Shown here: in pieces, positions 16,201-25,339 of the stretch
Layout of the letters: every line of letters starts with the position of its first letter
How positions within the stretch are numbered: position 1 is the stretch's first letter
Notes under the pieces: model-generated
Seen by the model: only the letters and a program-made list of their open reading frames with translations
Told to the model about the DNA's origin: nothing
The model's database searches: none
Translations under genes and position numbers: made by a program
DNA from: Oscillospiraceae bacterium
GTDB taxonomy: Bacteria > Bacillota > Clostridia > Oscillospirales > SIG627
Direction: 5' to 3'
Length of the DNA stretch: 35,674 nt
Assembly: GCA_015063605.1 (NCBI GenBank)
Contig: SVTV01000030.1
Coordinates: 1-35,674, forward strand

Positions 16201-19200
16201 ATGGCTAAAAGAACAGATATTAAGAAAATTTTGATAATCGGCTCCGGTCCTATCGTTATAGGTCAGGCGGCGGAATTCGATTATGCGGGAACTCAGGCAT
16301 GCCTTGCTCTGAAAGAGGAAGGATATGAGGTTGTTCTCTGCAATTCCAATCCCGCAACGATAATGACAGATACTACGATAGCCGATAAGGTATACATGGA
16401 GCCCCTTACGCTTGAATATATAGCGAAGATATTAAGATATGAACGCCCCGATGCCATCTTACCGGGTATAGGCGGTCAGACAGGTCTGAATCTTGCCATG
16501 CAGCTTGAAAAGAAGGGCGTTTTGAAGGAATGCAATGTTGAGCTTCTCGGAACAAGCAGTGAAAGTATTGAACGTGCCGAGGACAGGGAGCTTTTTAAGG
16601 AGCTCTGCGAATCCATAGGCGAGCCTACCATACCTTCGAAAATAACATACTCCCTTGAAGAAGCAATAGAAGCTGCGGAAGAGATCGGATATCCCGTTGT
16701 TCTCCGTCCCGCATTTACTCTCGGCGGAACGGGCGGCGGATTCGCTTACAATAAACAAGAGCTTATAGAAACAGGCCTCAACGCATTCAAGCTTTCTCCC
16801 GTTCATCAGGTGCTTATAGAAAAGAGCGTAAAGGGATATAAGGAAATAGAGTTTGAAGTAATGCGTGATTCCAATGACCATGCCATAACCATATGCGGTA
16901 TGGAAAATGTTGATCCCGTCGGTGTTCACACAGGCGACTCCATCGTTGTAGCTCCTATACTTACTCTCAATGAGCATGATAAAAAGATGCTCAATGACAG
17001 CGCCATCAAGATAATCCGTGAATTGAAGATAGAAGGCGGATGCAACGTACAGTTTGCGCTTTCTCCCAATTCAAGTGAGTATTACCTCATAGAAGTAAAT
17101 CCCAGAGTTTCACGTTCATCCGCTCTTGCATCCAAGGCGAGCGGATATCCCATCGCAAGAGTAACTGCGAAGATCGCCGTCGGTATGGCTCTTGAGGATA
17201 TAGCAATAGCAAATACAAATGCTGCTTTTGAGCCCTCTCTCGACTATATAATTGCAAAGCTTCCCAGATTCCCCTTCGATAAATTCGCTGCCGCTCCCAA
17301 TACTCTCGGCACACAGATGAAGGCGACCGGTGAAGTTATGGGCATAGGCTCTACATTGGAGGAATGTCTCCTTAAATCAGTAAGGTCTCTCGAGATCGGT
17401 GCATATCATTTCCATCTTCCCAAGTTTGACAAAATGTCCGATGATGAGATATGCGAGTATCTGAAGCAGTTCAAGGATGATACCATTTTTGCCGTATCAG
17501 AGCTTCTCAGGAGAGGTGTTTCCACAGAAGAGCTCTTCGAGCGTACACAGATAACGGAATATTTCATTAAGGTACTTAAAAACATAATTGATAAGGAGCG
17601 CGAGATAGCTGATTCCAAGGGCGATATCAATGTTCTTATCTCCGCAAAGCATATGGGCTTTTCCGATAAGTTCATAGCAAGGCTTTGGGGCATGAAGGAA
17701 ACAGAAATATTCGAGCTTCGTAAAGCCAATAATATATTCCCCGTATTCAGAATGGTGGATACCTGCCATACAAATGCTTATATCCCTTATTTCTACTCAT
17801 CTTATCATGGCGAAAATGCCTCTCGCCTTTCCGATAAGAAGAAGCTTGTCGTACTCGGCGCAGGTCCTATCAGAATCGGTCAGGGTGTCGAATTTGACTA
17901 TTCCACGGTTCATGCCGTTACGACTATAAAGAAATCGGGTTATGAAGCTATCATCATAAACAATAACCCCGAAACCGTATCCACCGATTACACTACCGCC
18001 GATAAGCTCTACTTTGAGCCTTTGACACCGGAAGATGTAATGAACATAATCGAATTTGAAAAGCCCGAGGGCGTTATAGCTTCTCTCGGCGGTCAGACAG
18101 CGATAAATCTTGCCCAGCCCCTTATGGATAGAGGCGTTAAGATCGTCGGTACTGATTGTGCGGCAATAGAAAGAGCTGAAAACAGAGACAGCTTCGAAAA
18201 GATACTTGAGGAATTGAAAATACCTCAGCCGCAGGGCAGAGCTGTAACAAAGATAGAAGACGGTATAAAAGCTGCAAGCGATATAGGCTACCCCGTTCTC
18301 GTGCGTCCCAGCTTCGTTCTCGGCGGCAGAGCAATGCAGATAGTTGCTAATGAAGAACAGCTTAAGCAGTATCTTAAGACTGCCGTTGAAATAGACGAGG
18401 ATAAGCCCGTTCTTGTAGATAAATACATTCAGGGCAAGGAAGTAGAGGTAGATGCCATCTGCGACGGTATTGATGTATTCGTCCCCGGTATCATGGAGCT
18501 TGTTGAACGCACGGGTGTACACAGCGGCGACTCCATAAGCGTCTATCCTTCTTTCAGTATTTCCGATAAGGTGAAGGGCATTATACTTCAGTATGCGAAG
18601 AAGCTCGGTCTCGGAATCGGCATCATAGGACTTTTCAATATTCAGTTCATCGTTGATGAAAATGATAACGTATTCATCATTGAAGTAAACCCCCGTTCCT
18701 CCAGAACGGTACCGTTCCTTTCCAAGGCAACGGGATACAGTCTTGCCGACATCGCTACAGAGGTTATCATGGGTAAAACCTTGAAGGAGCAGGGAATCTT
18801 CGGTATATATCCGGAAGAAAAGAAGCGTTGGTATGTTAAGGTACCCGTATTCTCTTTCAACAAGATCAGAGGTCTTGATGCATACCTTTCTCCCGAAATG
18901 AAATCCACAGGCGAAGCAATAGGATATGACGATAAGCTCAACCGCGCTCTTTATAAGGCGCTTCAGGCATCGGGAATGCATCTTCAGAATTACGGTACTA
19001 TCCTTGCTACAATAGCAGATAAGGATAAGGAAGAAGCTCTTCCTTTGATAAGACGCTTTTACAACCTTGGTTTTAATATCGAAGCAACACGCGGAACAGC
19101 TGAATTTCTTAAGAAAAACGGTATACGTACACGTGTGCTCGGCAAGATCGGAGACGGAAGCGAAGAGATACCCGAATCCATACGTAACGGTCATATAGCA

Positions 19201-19374
19201 TACGTTATAAACACCAAGGATATAGGTTCTGTCGGTCATGCAACCGACGGCTACGAAATACGCCGTACTGCTACCGAAAATAACGTTACTATTTTCACGG
19301 CACTTGATACGGTAAAGGTTCTTCTCGATGTTCTTGAAGAGACTACTCTTACAATATCTACAATAGACGCATAA
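16201..19374 (+). CDS. carB: Carbamoyl-phosphate synthase large subunit
   Basis: This subunit makes carbamoyl phosphate from bicarbonate, two ATP and ammonia. It has two homologous ATP-grasp halves, each opening with a GSGPIVIGQ / GAGPIRIGQ motif (residues ~13-21 and ~548-556), followed by a C-terminal MGS-like regulatory domain. Its 1057 residues are the usual size for CarB. The start taken is ATG 16201 after GAAAGGAAAG; the reading frame opens further up at GTG 16162 but the family begins near MAKRTD. carA, encoding the glutaminase subunit, normally sits next to carB and is not in this window. Without CarA, the enzyme would depend on free ammonia. Confidence 0.97.
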   Translation: MAKRTDIKKILIIGSGPIVIGQAAEFDYAGTQACLALKEEGYEVVLCNSNPATIMTDTTIADKVYMEPLTLEYIAKILRYERPDAILPGIGGQTGLNLAMQLEKKGVLKECNVELLGTSSESIERAEDRELFKELCESIGEPTIPSKITYSLEEAIEAAEEIGYPVVLRPAFTLGGTGGGFAYNKQELIETGLNAFKLSPVHQVLIEKSVKGYKEIEFEVMRDSNDHAITICGMENVDPVGVHTGDSIVVAPILTLNEHDKKMLNDSAIKIIRELKIEGGCNVQFALSPNSSEYYLIEVNPRVSRSSALASKASGYPIARVTAKIAVGMALEDIAIANTNAAFEPSLDYIIAKLPRFPFDKFAAAPNTLGTQMKATGEVMGIGSTLEECLLKSVRSLEIGAYHFHLPKFDKMSDDEICEYLKQFKDDTIFAVSELLRRGVSTEELFERTQITEYFIKVLKNIIDKEREIADSKGDINVLISAKHMGFSDKFIARLWGMKETEIFELRKANNIFPVFRMVDTCHTNAYIPYFYSSYHGENASRLSDKKKLVVLGAGPIRIGQGVEFDYSTVHAVTTIKKSGYEAIIINNNPETVSTDYTTADKLYFEPLTPEDVMNIIEFEKPEGVIASLGGQTAINLAQPLMDRGVKIVGTDCAAIERAENRDSFEKILEELKIPQPQGRAVTKIEDGIKAASDIGYPVLVRPSFVLGGRAMQIVANEEQLKQYLKTAVEIDEDKPVLVDKYIQGKEVEVDAICDGIDVFVPGIMELVERTGVHSGDSISVYPSFSISDKVKGIILQYAKKLGLGIGIIGLFNIQFIVDENDNVFIIEVNPRSSRTVPFLSKATGYSLADIATEVIMGKTLKEQGIFGIYPEEKKRWYVKVPVFSFNKIRGLDAYLSPEMKSTGEAIGYDDKLNRALYKALQASGMHLQNYGTILATIADKDKEEALPLIRRFYNLGFNIEATRGTAEFLKKNGIRTRVLGKIGDGSEEIPESIRNGHIAYVINTKDIGSVGHATDGYEIRRTATENNVTIFTALDTVKVLLDVLEETTLTISTIDA

Positions 19375-19432
19375 ATTCCGATTAACATAAATCAATCTAT
19401 TAACAAATCTATTAACTTAAGGAGAAAGAAGC

Positions 19433-20938
19433 ATGGCAACCTTTATAAATGAACCTTCCCATACATTTAATGAATATCTTCTCATTCCGGGTTATTCCTC
19501 GAGCGAATGCATTCCGGCTAATGTAAGCCTCAAAACACCCTTGGTAAAATATAAGAAGGGTGAAACACCTAAGATCACAATGAACATCCCCCTTGTTTCC
19601 GCTATCATGCAGTCCGTTTCCGGCGATAAGCTTGCGGTCGCATTGGCGAAAGAGGGCGGCGTATCCTTTATTTACGGTTCTCAGTCCATTGAAGATGAAG
19701 CGGCTATGGTAAAAAGAGCAAAGAGCCACAAGGCAGGCTTTGTAAAGAGCGACTCCAATGTAAGCCCCGAGGATACTCTTGCCGATGTTATCGCTCTCAA
19801 GGAGAAGACCAATCATTCAACGGTTGCGGTAACAGAGGATGGCACCGCCGACGGAAAGCTTCTCGGAATTGTTACCGGAAGAGATTACCGTGTAAGCAGA
19901 ATGGAGCTTACCATGAAGGTAAAGGACTTCATGACTCCGTTTGATAAGCTTATTTGGGCGAAAGAGGGAACTACTCTCAAGGAAGCCAACGATATCATCT
20001 GGGATAACAAGCTTAACTCTCTCCCGATAATCAATGACGAAGGCAAGCTCTGCTATTTCGTTTTCCGCAAGGATTATGATACACATAAGAGAAATCCCAA
20101 TGAGCTTCTCGATGCATCAAAGAGATACGTTGTAGGTGCAGGCATAAATACAAGAGATTACGCCGAACGCGTTCCCGCTCTTATCGAAGCAGGTGCCGAT
20201 GTTCTTTGCATAGATTCCTCCGAAGGCTTTTCCGAATGGCAGAAGCTTACGATAGAGTGGATCAGATCCAAGTATGGAAATGATGTTAAGGTCGGTGCAG
20301 GAAATGTTGTTGACGCCGACGGCTTCAGATTCCTTGCTGAATGCGGTGCCGATTTCATCAAGGTCGGTATCGGCGGAGGTTCTATTTGCATCACAAGAGA
20401 AACAAAGGGTATCGGAAGAGGACAGGCTACTGCTTTGATCGAAGTATGTGAAGCAAGAAACAAGTACTTCGAAGAAACGGGCGTCTACATTCCCGTATGC
20501 TCTGACGGCGGCATAGTTTACGACCACCATCTCACATTGGCTCTTGCTATGGGTGCTGATTTTATCATGCTGGGCAGATATTTTGCACGCTTTGACGAAA
20601 GCCCCACAAATAAGGTCAATATCGGCGGTACCTATTATAAAGAATACTGGGGTGAAGGCTCCAATAGAGCAAGAAATTGGATGAGATATGACCTCGGCGG
20701 AGATAAGAAGCTTTCCTTCGAGGAGGGTGTAGATTCATATGTTCCTTATGCCGGACGTCTTAAGGACAATGTTGCCCTTTCTCTCAGCAAGGTCAAATCC
20801 ACTATGTGCAATTGCGGAGCGCTGACCATCCCCGAATTGCAGCAGAAGGCTAAGCTGACTCTTGTAAGTGCTACAAGTATCATTGAAGGCGGGGCACACG
20901 ACGTTATCCAGAAGGAAAAGAGCACAGCTATAAAATAA
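19433..20938 (+). CDS. guaB: IMP dehydrogenase, Tritrichomonas-like type
   Basis: This enzyme oxidises IMP to XMP with NAD in guanine synthesis. The 501-residue (beta/alpha)8 barrel carries an inserted CBS-domain pair (about residues 105-220). D261 (CIDSS), the catalytic C319 (GSICIT) and the flap dyad R418-Y419 (NWMRYD) are intact. These numbers equal those I recall for Tritrichomonas foetus IMPDH, and the opening ([18 protein letters not shown]) also resembles it. Most bacterial IMPDHs instead read LTFDDVLL near the start. The start has AAGGAGAAAG before it. It lies 58 bases after carB without an evident promoter, so it may be co-transcribed with pyrC-carB. Confidence 0.96.
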   Translation: MATFINEPSHTFNEYLLIPGYSSSECIPANVSLKTPLVKYKKGETPKITMNIPLVSAIMQSVSGDKLAVALAKEGGVSFIYGSQSIEDEAAMVKRAKSHKAGFVKSDSNVSPEDTLADVIALKEKTNHSTVAVTEDGTADGKLLGIVTGRDYRVSRMELTMKVKDFMTPFDKLIWAKEGTTLKEANDIIWDNKLNSLPIINDEGKLCYFVFRKDYDTHKRNPNELLDASKRYVVGAGINTRDYAERVPALIEAGADVLCIDSSEGFSEWQKLTIEWIRSKYGNDVKVGAGNVVDADGFRFLAECGADFIKVGIGGGSICITRETKGIGRGQATALIEVCEARNKYFEETGVYIPVCSDGGIVYDHHLTLALAMGADFIMLGRYFARFDESPTNKVNIGGTYYKEYWGEGSNRARNWMRYDLGGDKKLSFEEGVDSYVPYAGRLKDNVALSLSKVKSTMCNCGALTIPELQQKAKLTLVSATSIIEGGAHDVIQKEKSTAIK

Positions 20939-20983
20939 ACTGAAAAAACAGTTAAAAACATAAGCACAATCAAAAAAGACGCC

Positions 20984-21012
20984 TTGACATAAAAAGTAAA
21001 GTGTGTTATAAT
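20984..21012 (+). promoter_or_regulatory. Promoter of the purine operon
   Basis: TTGACA (20984-20989), a 17-base spacer and a perfect TATAAT (21007-21012) preceded by TGT form a very strong promoter with an extended -10. Transcription should start near 21019, just before the riboswitch. Confidence 0.9.
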
Positions 21013-21029
21013 TTTAACATGCTTGAATA

Positions 21030-21122
21030 AAGCTCCTTCGCAACTGACGGATAAGTGGAGTACCACAGAGGAACGGGGGAGCAATAAAGGGATCTTTCCC
21101 TTGTTTTGGCCGACCGTCTGGG
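21030..21122 (+). promoter_or_regulatory. ZTP (pfl) riboswitch
   Basis: The aptamer is recognised from its conserved parts. P1 is GCTCC (21032-21036) with GGAGC (21078-21082). CAACTGACGG (21041-21050) precedes the P2 hairpin GTGG/CCAC (21055-21066). A linker hairpin (AAGGGA/TCCCTT) follows, then GGCCGACCGTCTGGGC ending at 21123. A pseudoknot forms between ACGG (21047-21050) and CCGT (21114-21117). The family senses ZTP/ZMP, which build up when 10-formyl-THF is scarce. The GGGC end of the aptamer is the first strand of the terminator, so binding is expected to block termination and raise expression of the operon. Confidence 0.92.
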
Positions 21123-21166
21123 CGTATTTACTTTGATATGAGGTAAGTGCGCCCTTTTATATTTTC
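21120..21166 (+). terminator. Attenuator terminator of the ZTP riboswitch
   Basis: GGGCGTATTTAC (21120-21131) pairs with GTAAGTGCGCCC (21143-21154) over 12 bp with two G-U pairs. It is followed by a T-rich tail to 21166. It sits about 15 bases before the purE start and shares bases with the riboswitch, making it the expression platform. Confidence 0.9.
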
Positions 21167-21181
21167 TTATAAGGAGTTATT

Positions 21182-21670
21182 ATGAAAAAAGTCGGAATCG
21201 TAATGGGCAGCGACAGTGATCTGCCGATAATCAAAAAAGCAACCGATATGCTCAAGTCACTTGATATACCCTTTGAAGTGCATATTTATTCCGCACACAG
21301 AACACCCGAGGAGGCACGTTCATTCGCCCTTTCTGCCCGTGAAAACGGGTTCGGAGCAATAATAGCCGCAGCGGGCATGGCAGCTCATCTTGCCGGAGCA
21401 ATAGCTGCCAACACAACTCTTCCCGTGATAGGCATTCCCTGCAAGTCATCAAATCTTGATGGACTTGACGCACTCCTTTCAACGGTTATGATGCCCACAG
21501 GCATTCCTGTAGCGACCGTGGCAATTGACGGCGGCGGAAATGCTGCTCTTCTTGCGGCTCAGATAATTGCTGTCGAGGATAAGGAGCTCGCCGCAAGGCT
21601 CGACACAAAGCGTGCTGCCGATGCCGCAAAGGTTCTCAAAAAGGACGCTGATGTAATGTCTCAGCTTTAA
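21182..21670 (+). CDS. purE: N5-CAIR mutase (class I PurE)
   Basis: This enzyme rearranges N5-carboxyaminoimidazole ribonucleotide to CAIR. The 162-residue protein has the class I signature GSDSDLP near residue 9-15 and SAHRTPEE near 40, followed by AAGMAAHL. The start is preceded by AAGGAG at 21171-21176. No purK (which makes the N5-CAIR substrate) is in the window. It is the first gene behind the ZTP riboswitch. Confidence 0.96.
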   Translation: MKKVGIVMGSDSDLPIIKKATDMLKSLDIPFEVHIYSAHRTPEEARSFALSARENGFGAIIAAAGMAAHLAGAIAANTTLPVIGIPCKSSNLDGLDALLSTVMMPTGIPVATVAIDGGGNAALLAAQIIAVEDKELAARLDTKRAADAAKVLKKDADVMSQL

Positions 21671-21734
21671 TTATGCAGATAAGAATATAGAATCATTTTT
21701 TAAATCGTATTAATTCGAAAGGAAAATAAAGATC

Positions 21735-22421
21735 ATGAAAAACAAGCTCGTATACTCAGGAAAAACAAAGGACGTATTTGCACTCGATAACGGAAATTAT
21801 CTCCTTAAGTTCAAGGATGACTGCACAGGTAAAGACGGTGTTTTCGATCCCGGTGAAAACTCTGTAGGTCTCACCATTGAAGGCGTCGGCGATGTCAATC
21901 TTCGCATGTCAGTATATTTCTTCGAAAAGGTAAATGCAGCAGGAATCAAAACTCATTACGTAAGCGCAGACCTTGAAAACACCACAATGGAGGTACTTCC
22001 TGCCAAGGTTTTCGGAAAGGGTCTTGAGGTAATTTGCAGACATAAGGCTGTAGGAAGCTTTTTCCGCCGTTACAGCGATTATATAGAAGAAGGCGCCGAT
22101 CTTCCCGCATACGTTGAAACAACATTTAAAAACGATGAAAAGGGCGATCCCCTTGTAACAAAGGACGGTCTTGTAGATCTCGGCGTTATGTCCTCCGAGC
22201 AGTATGATGATATCAAGTCTATGACTCAGAAGATCACAAAGATCGTTGCCGATGATCTTCTCGAAAAGGGCCTCGTTCTTTATGATATCAAATTCGAATT
22301 CGGATATGATGCAGATGGAAATGTTATGCTCATTGATGAGATAGCTTCCGGAAATATGCGTGTTTACAAGGACGGACAGTATATCGATCCCATGACTCTT
22401 TCCAAGCTCTTCTTTGCTTGA
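21735..22421 (+). CDS. purC: SAICAR synthetase
   Basis: This enzyme joins aspartate to CAIR. It is 228 residues long, close to the usual PurC length. It has the lysine-rich opening [11 protein letters not shown], the ATP-binding segment [13 protein letters not shown] and the later [16 protein letters not shown] and LIDEIASGN motifs, with the metal-binding acidic residues. Ribosome binding site GAAAGGAAA lies before the ATG. It lies 64 bases after purE. No deviation seen. Confidence 0.95.
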   Translation: MKNKLVYSGKTKDVFALDNGNYLLKFKDDCTGKDGVFDPGENSVGLTIEGVGDVNLRMSVYFFEKVNAAGIKTHYVSADLENTTMEVLPAKVFGKGLEVICRHKAVGSFFRRYSDYIEEGADLPAYVETTFKNDEKGDPLVTKDGLVDLGVMSSEQYDDIKSMTQKITKIVADDLLEKGLVLYDIKFEFGYDADGNVMLIDEIASGNMRVYKDGQYIDPMTLSKLFFA

Positions 22422-22453
22422 GTGAAATCACGATAAAACGGTAATTTGTCGAC

Positions 22454-23878
22454 ATGGGTGGTTTTTTCGGAGCAGCCGCTAAGCGAGACTGCATTTCCGA
22501 TGTTTTCTTCGGTGTGGATTATCATTCACACCTTGGAATGCGTCGCGGCGGTATGGCGGCATATGATGAAAAGATAGGCTTACAGAGAGAGCTTCATAAT
22601 ATAGAGAACTCTCCCTTCAGAACAAAATTTGAGCACGTATTCGAAGATATGTTCGGTACATCTGCCATAGGATGCATAAGCGATACCGATCCTCAGCCTC
22701 TTCTTATACGTTCAAGTCTCGGTACTTTTGCAATAAGCACAATAGGTATAATCAACAATACAAAGGAACTTATCGACAGATATCTTTCCATAAGCGGAGG
22801 TCATTTTGATTCCATGACAGGCGGCGCCGTTAATACGACAGAGCTTGTTGCGGCTCTCATCAGCCAGAAGAATGACTTCGTTGAAGGGATAAGATACGCT
22901 CAGGATTCCATCGAAGGAACGGCTTCCATCCTTATCCTCTGCGATGACGGATCTATCATCGCCGCAAGAGACAAGGTGGGAAGGATACCCGTGCTTGTAG
23001 GTAAAAGCGATGACGGTTATTGCGTTTCCTTTGAATCCTTTGCTTATAAAAAGCTGGGATATAACGATGAAAAGGAGCTGGGACCCGGTGAGATTGTAAG
23101 GATCACCGCCGACAGCCTGGAACAGCTCACACCTCCCGGTGAGGAAATGAAGATATGTGCCTTTTTATGGTCGTATTACGGTTATTCCACATCTAATTAC
23201 GAGGGAAGAAACGTTGAAGTAATGCGTAATAAAAACGGCGAGATAATGGCTGAAAACGACCGCAAAAACGGTCTTTTGAAGGATATAGATTACGTGGGAG
23301 GCGTTCCGGATTCGGGTACTCCTCACGCTATCGGTTATGCCAACAAAAGCGGTATACCTTTTGCGCGTCCCTTCATAAAGTACACTCCCACATGGCAGAG
23401 GAGCTTTACGCCGGCGAAACAATCCGACAGAAGCAAGGTAGCCAAAATGAAGCAGATACCGGTACATGAGCTTATAAGAGGAAAGAATCTTCTCTTTGTT
23501 GATGACTCATTTGTACGCGGAACACAGTTGAAGGAGACAGTTGATTTTCTTTACGATAACGGTGCTAAGTCCGTTCATATGAGATCGGCTTGTCCTCCCG
23601 TCATGTACGGATGCAAATATCTTAACTTTACCCGTGGAACTGATGATATGGAGCTTATCGCACGCCGTGTAATCATGGAGCTTGAAGGTGAGGAGGGCGC
23701 AAATCATATAGAGGAGTACAGCGACGGCTCAACTGAAAGAGGTAAAGCTCTCAGAAGAACGATATGCGAGAAATTCAAATTCTCATCTCTTGAATTTCAG
23801 TCTCTTGAGGGCGTTATAAAGGCGATAGGTCTTCCAAAGTGCAAGCTTTGCACATATTGCTGGAACGGTAAGGGCTGA
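22454..23878 (+). CDS. PurF-like amidophosphoribosyltransferase with degenerate glutaminase
   Basis: This is a homologue of PRPP amidotransferase, the first step of purine synthesis, with 474 residues. The phosphoribosyltransferase half is intact: VPDSGTPHAIGYA, then VDDSFVRGTQ with D350-D351. Cysteines in KICAFLW, YGCKYLNF and CKLCTYC could bind an Fe-S cluster as in the B. subtilis enzyme. The Ntn-glutaminase half is damaged: G2 stands where the family has its catalytic Cys1. The HRGQ(D/E) motif reads MRRGGMA, the HVRY arginine is not seen, and the HNGN motif reads GIINN. An in-frame stop at 22442 excludes a hidden upstream cysteine. It probably uses free ammonia or an external glutaminase. 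No clear ribosome binding site precedes the start. Confidence 0.85.
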   Translation: MGGFFGAAAKRDCISDVFFGVDYHSHLGMRRGGMAAYDEKIGLQRELHNIENSPFRTKFEHVFEDMFGTSAIGCISDTDPQPLLIRSSLGTFAISTIGIINNTKELIDRYLSISGGHFDSMTGGAVNTTELVAALISQKNDFVEGIRYAQDSIEGTASILILCDDGSIIAARDKVGRIPVLVGKSDDGYCVSFESFAYKKLGYNDEKELGPGEIVRITADSLEQLTPPGEEMKICAFLWSYYGYSTSNYEGRNVEVMRNKNGEIMAENDRKNGLLKDIDYVGGVPDSGTPHAIGYANKSGIPFARPFIKYTPTWQRSFTPAKQSDRSKVAKMKQIPVHELIRGKNLLFVDDSFVRGTQLKETVDFLYDNGAKSVHMRSACPPVMYGCKYLNFTRGTDDMELIARRVIMELEGEEGANHIEEYSDGSTERGKALRRTICEKFKFSSLEFQSLEGVIKAIGLPKCKLCTYCWNGKG

Positions 23879-23928
23879 TCCTTACCGAAAGGTAGATCAC
23901 GCTTTGTGAGAAAGGCATTGTCAAATTT

Positions 23929-24558
23929 ATGGGTACAGTAAAAATTGCCGTTCTTGTTTCGGGCGGCGGAACAAATCTTCAGGCTCTTATTGATGCCGAA
24001 AAACGCGGTGAGCTGGGATGCGGCAGGATATCTCTCGTTATAGCTTCCAAGCCCGGAGTCTATGCTCTTGAAAGAGCAAAAAACAACGATATCGCTTCCT
24101 GTGTTCTGGCAAGAAAGGATTATGACGGTATCGCCTCATATTCAAAGGCTCTTGCGGATACTCTCGAGGAGAACGGTGCAGATCTCGTTGTCCTTGCGGG
24201 ATTTCTGACGATCATAGACGAGCAGGTATATGAAAGATTCCCCAACAGGATCATTAATATACACCCCGCTCTTATTCCTTCCTTCTGCGGAAAGGGCTTT
24301 TACGGACTTCATGTTCATGAGGCGGCTTTGGAAAAGGGTGTAAAGGTATCGGGTGCTACGGTTCATATAGTAACTCCCGAATGCGATGCGGGACCCATTA
24401 TCCTTCAGAAGGCTGTTGATGTCATGCAGGATGATACACCCGAAACGCTTCAGAAGAGAATAATGGAGCAAGCCGAGTGGAAGATACTTCCCGAAGCAGT
24501 AAGACTTTTCTGCGACGGCAGAATAACGGTAGAAAACAATAAAGTAATTATAAAATAA
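23929..24558 (+). CDS. purN: GAR transformylase
   Basis: This enzyme transfers a formyl group from 10-formyl-THF to glycinamide ribonucleotide. The 209 residues include VSGGGTNLQALI near the start, the catalytic NIHPALIPSF (Asn-His) and TVHIVTPECDAGPI with the conserved aspartate. Ribosome binding site GAGAAAGG is present, though somewhat distant from the ATG. It lies 50 bases after the PurF-like gene; the usual neighbour purM is missing. Confidence 0.95.
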   Translation: MGTVKIAVLVSGGGTNLQALIDAEKRGELGCGRISLVIASKPGVYALERAKNNDIASCVLARKDYDGIASYSKALADTLEENGADLVVLAGFLTIIDEQVYERFPNRIINIHPALIPSFCGKGFYGLHVHEAALEKGVKVSGATVHIVTPECDAGPIILQKAVDVMQDDTPETLQKRIMEQAEWKILPEAVRLFCDGRITVENNKVIIK

Positions 24559-24608
24559 GATCAAGTCCGTGAATACTTCCGGATGTAACGAAAGGATAGT
24601 TTGTAACA

Positions 24609-25325
24609 ATGAAGGTATCTACGATTGCTAATGAACTGAATTCTCTTGCATACCACGGCAGAGGAATTATGATAGGTAAAAGCGCTGACGGCAAAAAAGC
24701 CGTTACAGCGTACTTTATAATGGGACGAAGCGTTAACAGCCGCAACCGTGTTTTCGTTGCTGAAGGCGATGCTATGCGTACCAAGGCTTTTGACGAATCA
24801 AAGATGACAGATCCTCATCTTATAATCTATTATCCCGTTCGTGTTCTCGGAAATAAGACGATCGTTACAAACGGCGATCAGACCGATACCATATACGATC
24901 TTATGGATAAGCAGATGACCTTCGAGCAGGCTCTCAGGACACGTGAATTTGAGGATGATAAGCCTAATTTCACTCCCCGCATATCCGGTATAATCCATAG
25001 AGAAGGTGGAGACATGAATTACGCTATGTCGATACTCAAGAGTGCTGAGGGTGACGACAGCTCCTGCCAAAGATTTACTTATGCTTACTCCAATCCCATT
25101 GCGGGAAGAGCAAAGTTCATCCATACATATAACGGCGAAGGCGATCCTCTTCCTTCCTTTGAAGGCGAGCCCAAGACTCTTGAGCTTCCCGATATGAATA
25201 TCGACGATCTTACAGATCTTATATGGAAAAATCTCAATGAAGATAATAAGGTATCTCTCTTTGTAAGATACATCGACATTGCAACAGGCGAAGCAGAAAC
25301 AAGAATAATAAATAAAAACGTGTGA
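24609..25325 (+). CDS. IMP cyclohydrolase, PurO-like
   Basis: This stand-alone enzyme is likely to close FAICAR to IMP, the last step to IMP. The 238-residue protein resembles the archaeal PurO / IMP_cyclohyd family (PF07826), with YHGRGIMIGKSADGKKAVTAYFIMGRSVNSRNRVFV at the N-terminus. In most bacteria this activity is the N-terminal domain of PurH; here the next gene lacks that domain, which supports the assignment. GAAAGGATAG serves as ribosome binding site. The stop overlaps the region of the next gene's GTG but the chosen start of that gene is 15 bases further. Confidence 0.85.
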   Translation: MKVSTIANELNSLAYHGRGIMIGKSADGKKAVTAYFIMGRSVNSRNRVFVAEGDAMRTKAFDESKMTDPHLIIYYPVRVLGNKTIVTNGDQTDTIYDLMDKQMTFEQALRTREFEDDKPNFTPRISGIIHREGGDMNYAMSILKSAEGDDSSCQRFTYAYSNPIAGRAKFIHTYNGEGDPLPSFEGEPKTLELPDMNIDDLTDLIWKNLNEDNKVSLFVRYIDIATGEAETRIINKNV

Positions 25326-25339
25326 GAAAGGAATTGAAA

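Noticed and set aside
17797..19395. Long open frame of 532 codons on the minus strand
   Set aside because: It lies opposite carB, whose product is clearly conserved throughout; the minus frame has no recognisable domain and is rich in Cys, Tyr and Ile as in antisense shadows.
19375..19432. Three ATTAAC repeats between carB and guaB as a regulatory array
   Set aside because: The unit is short in AT-rich DNA and irregularly spaced; chance is a sufficient explanation.
22430..22454. Mis-called start or frameshift hiding the PurF cysteine
   Set aside because: An in-frame TAA at 22442-22444 closes the frame just upstream, and no alternative Cys-Gly start is found nearby.
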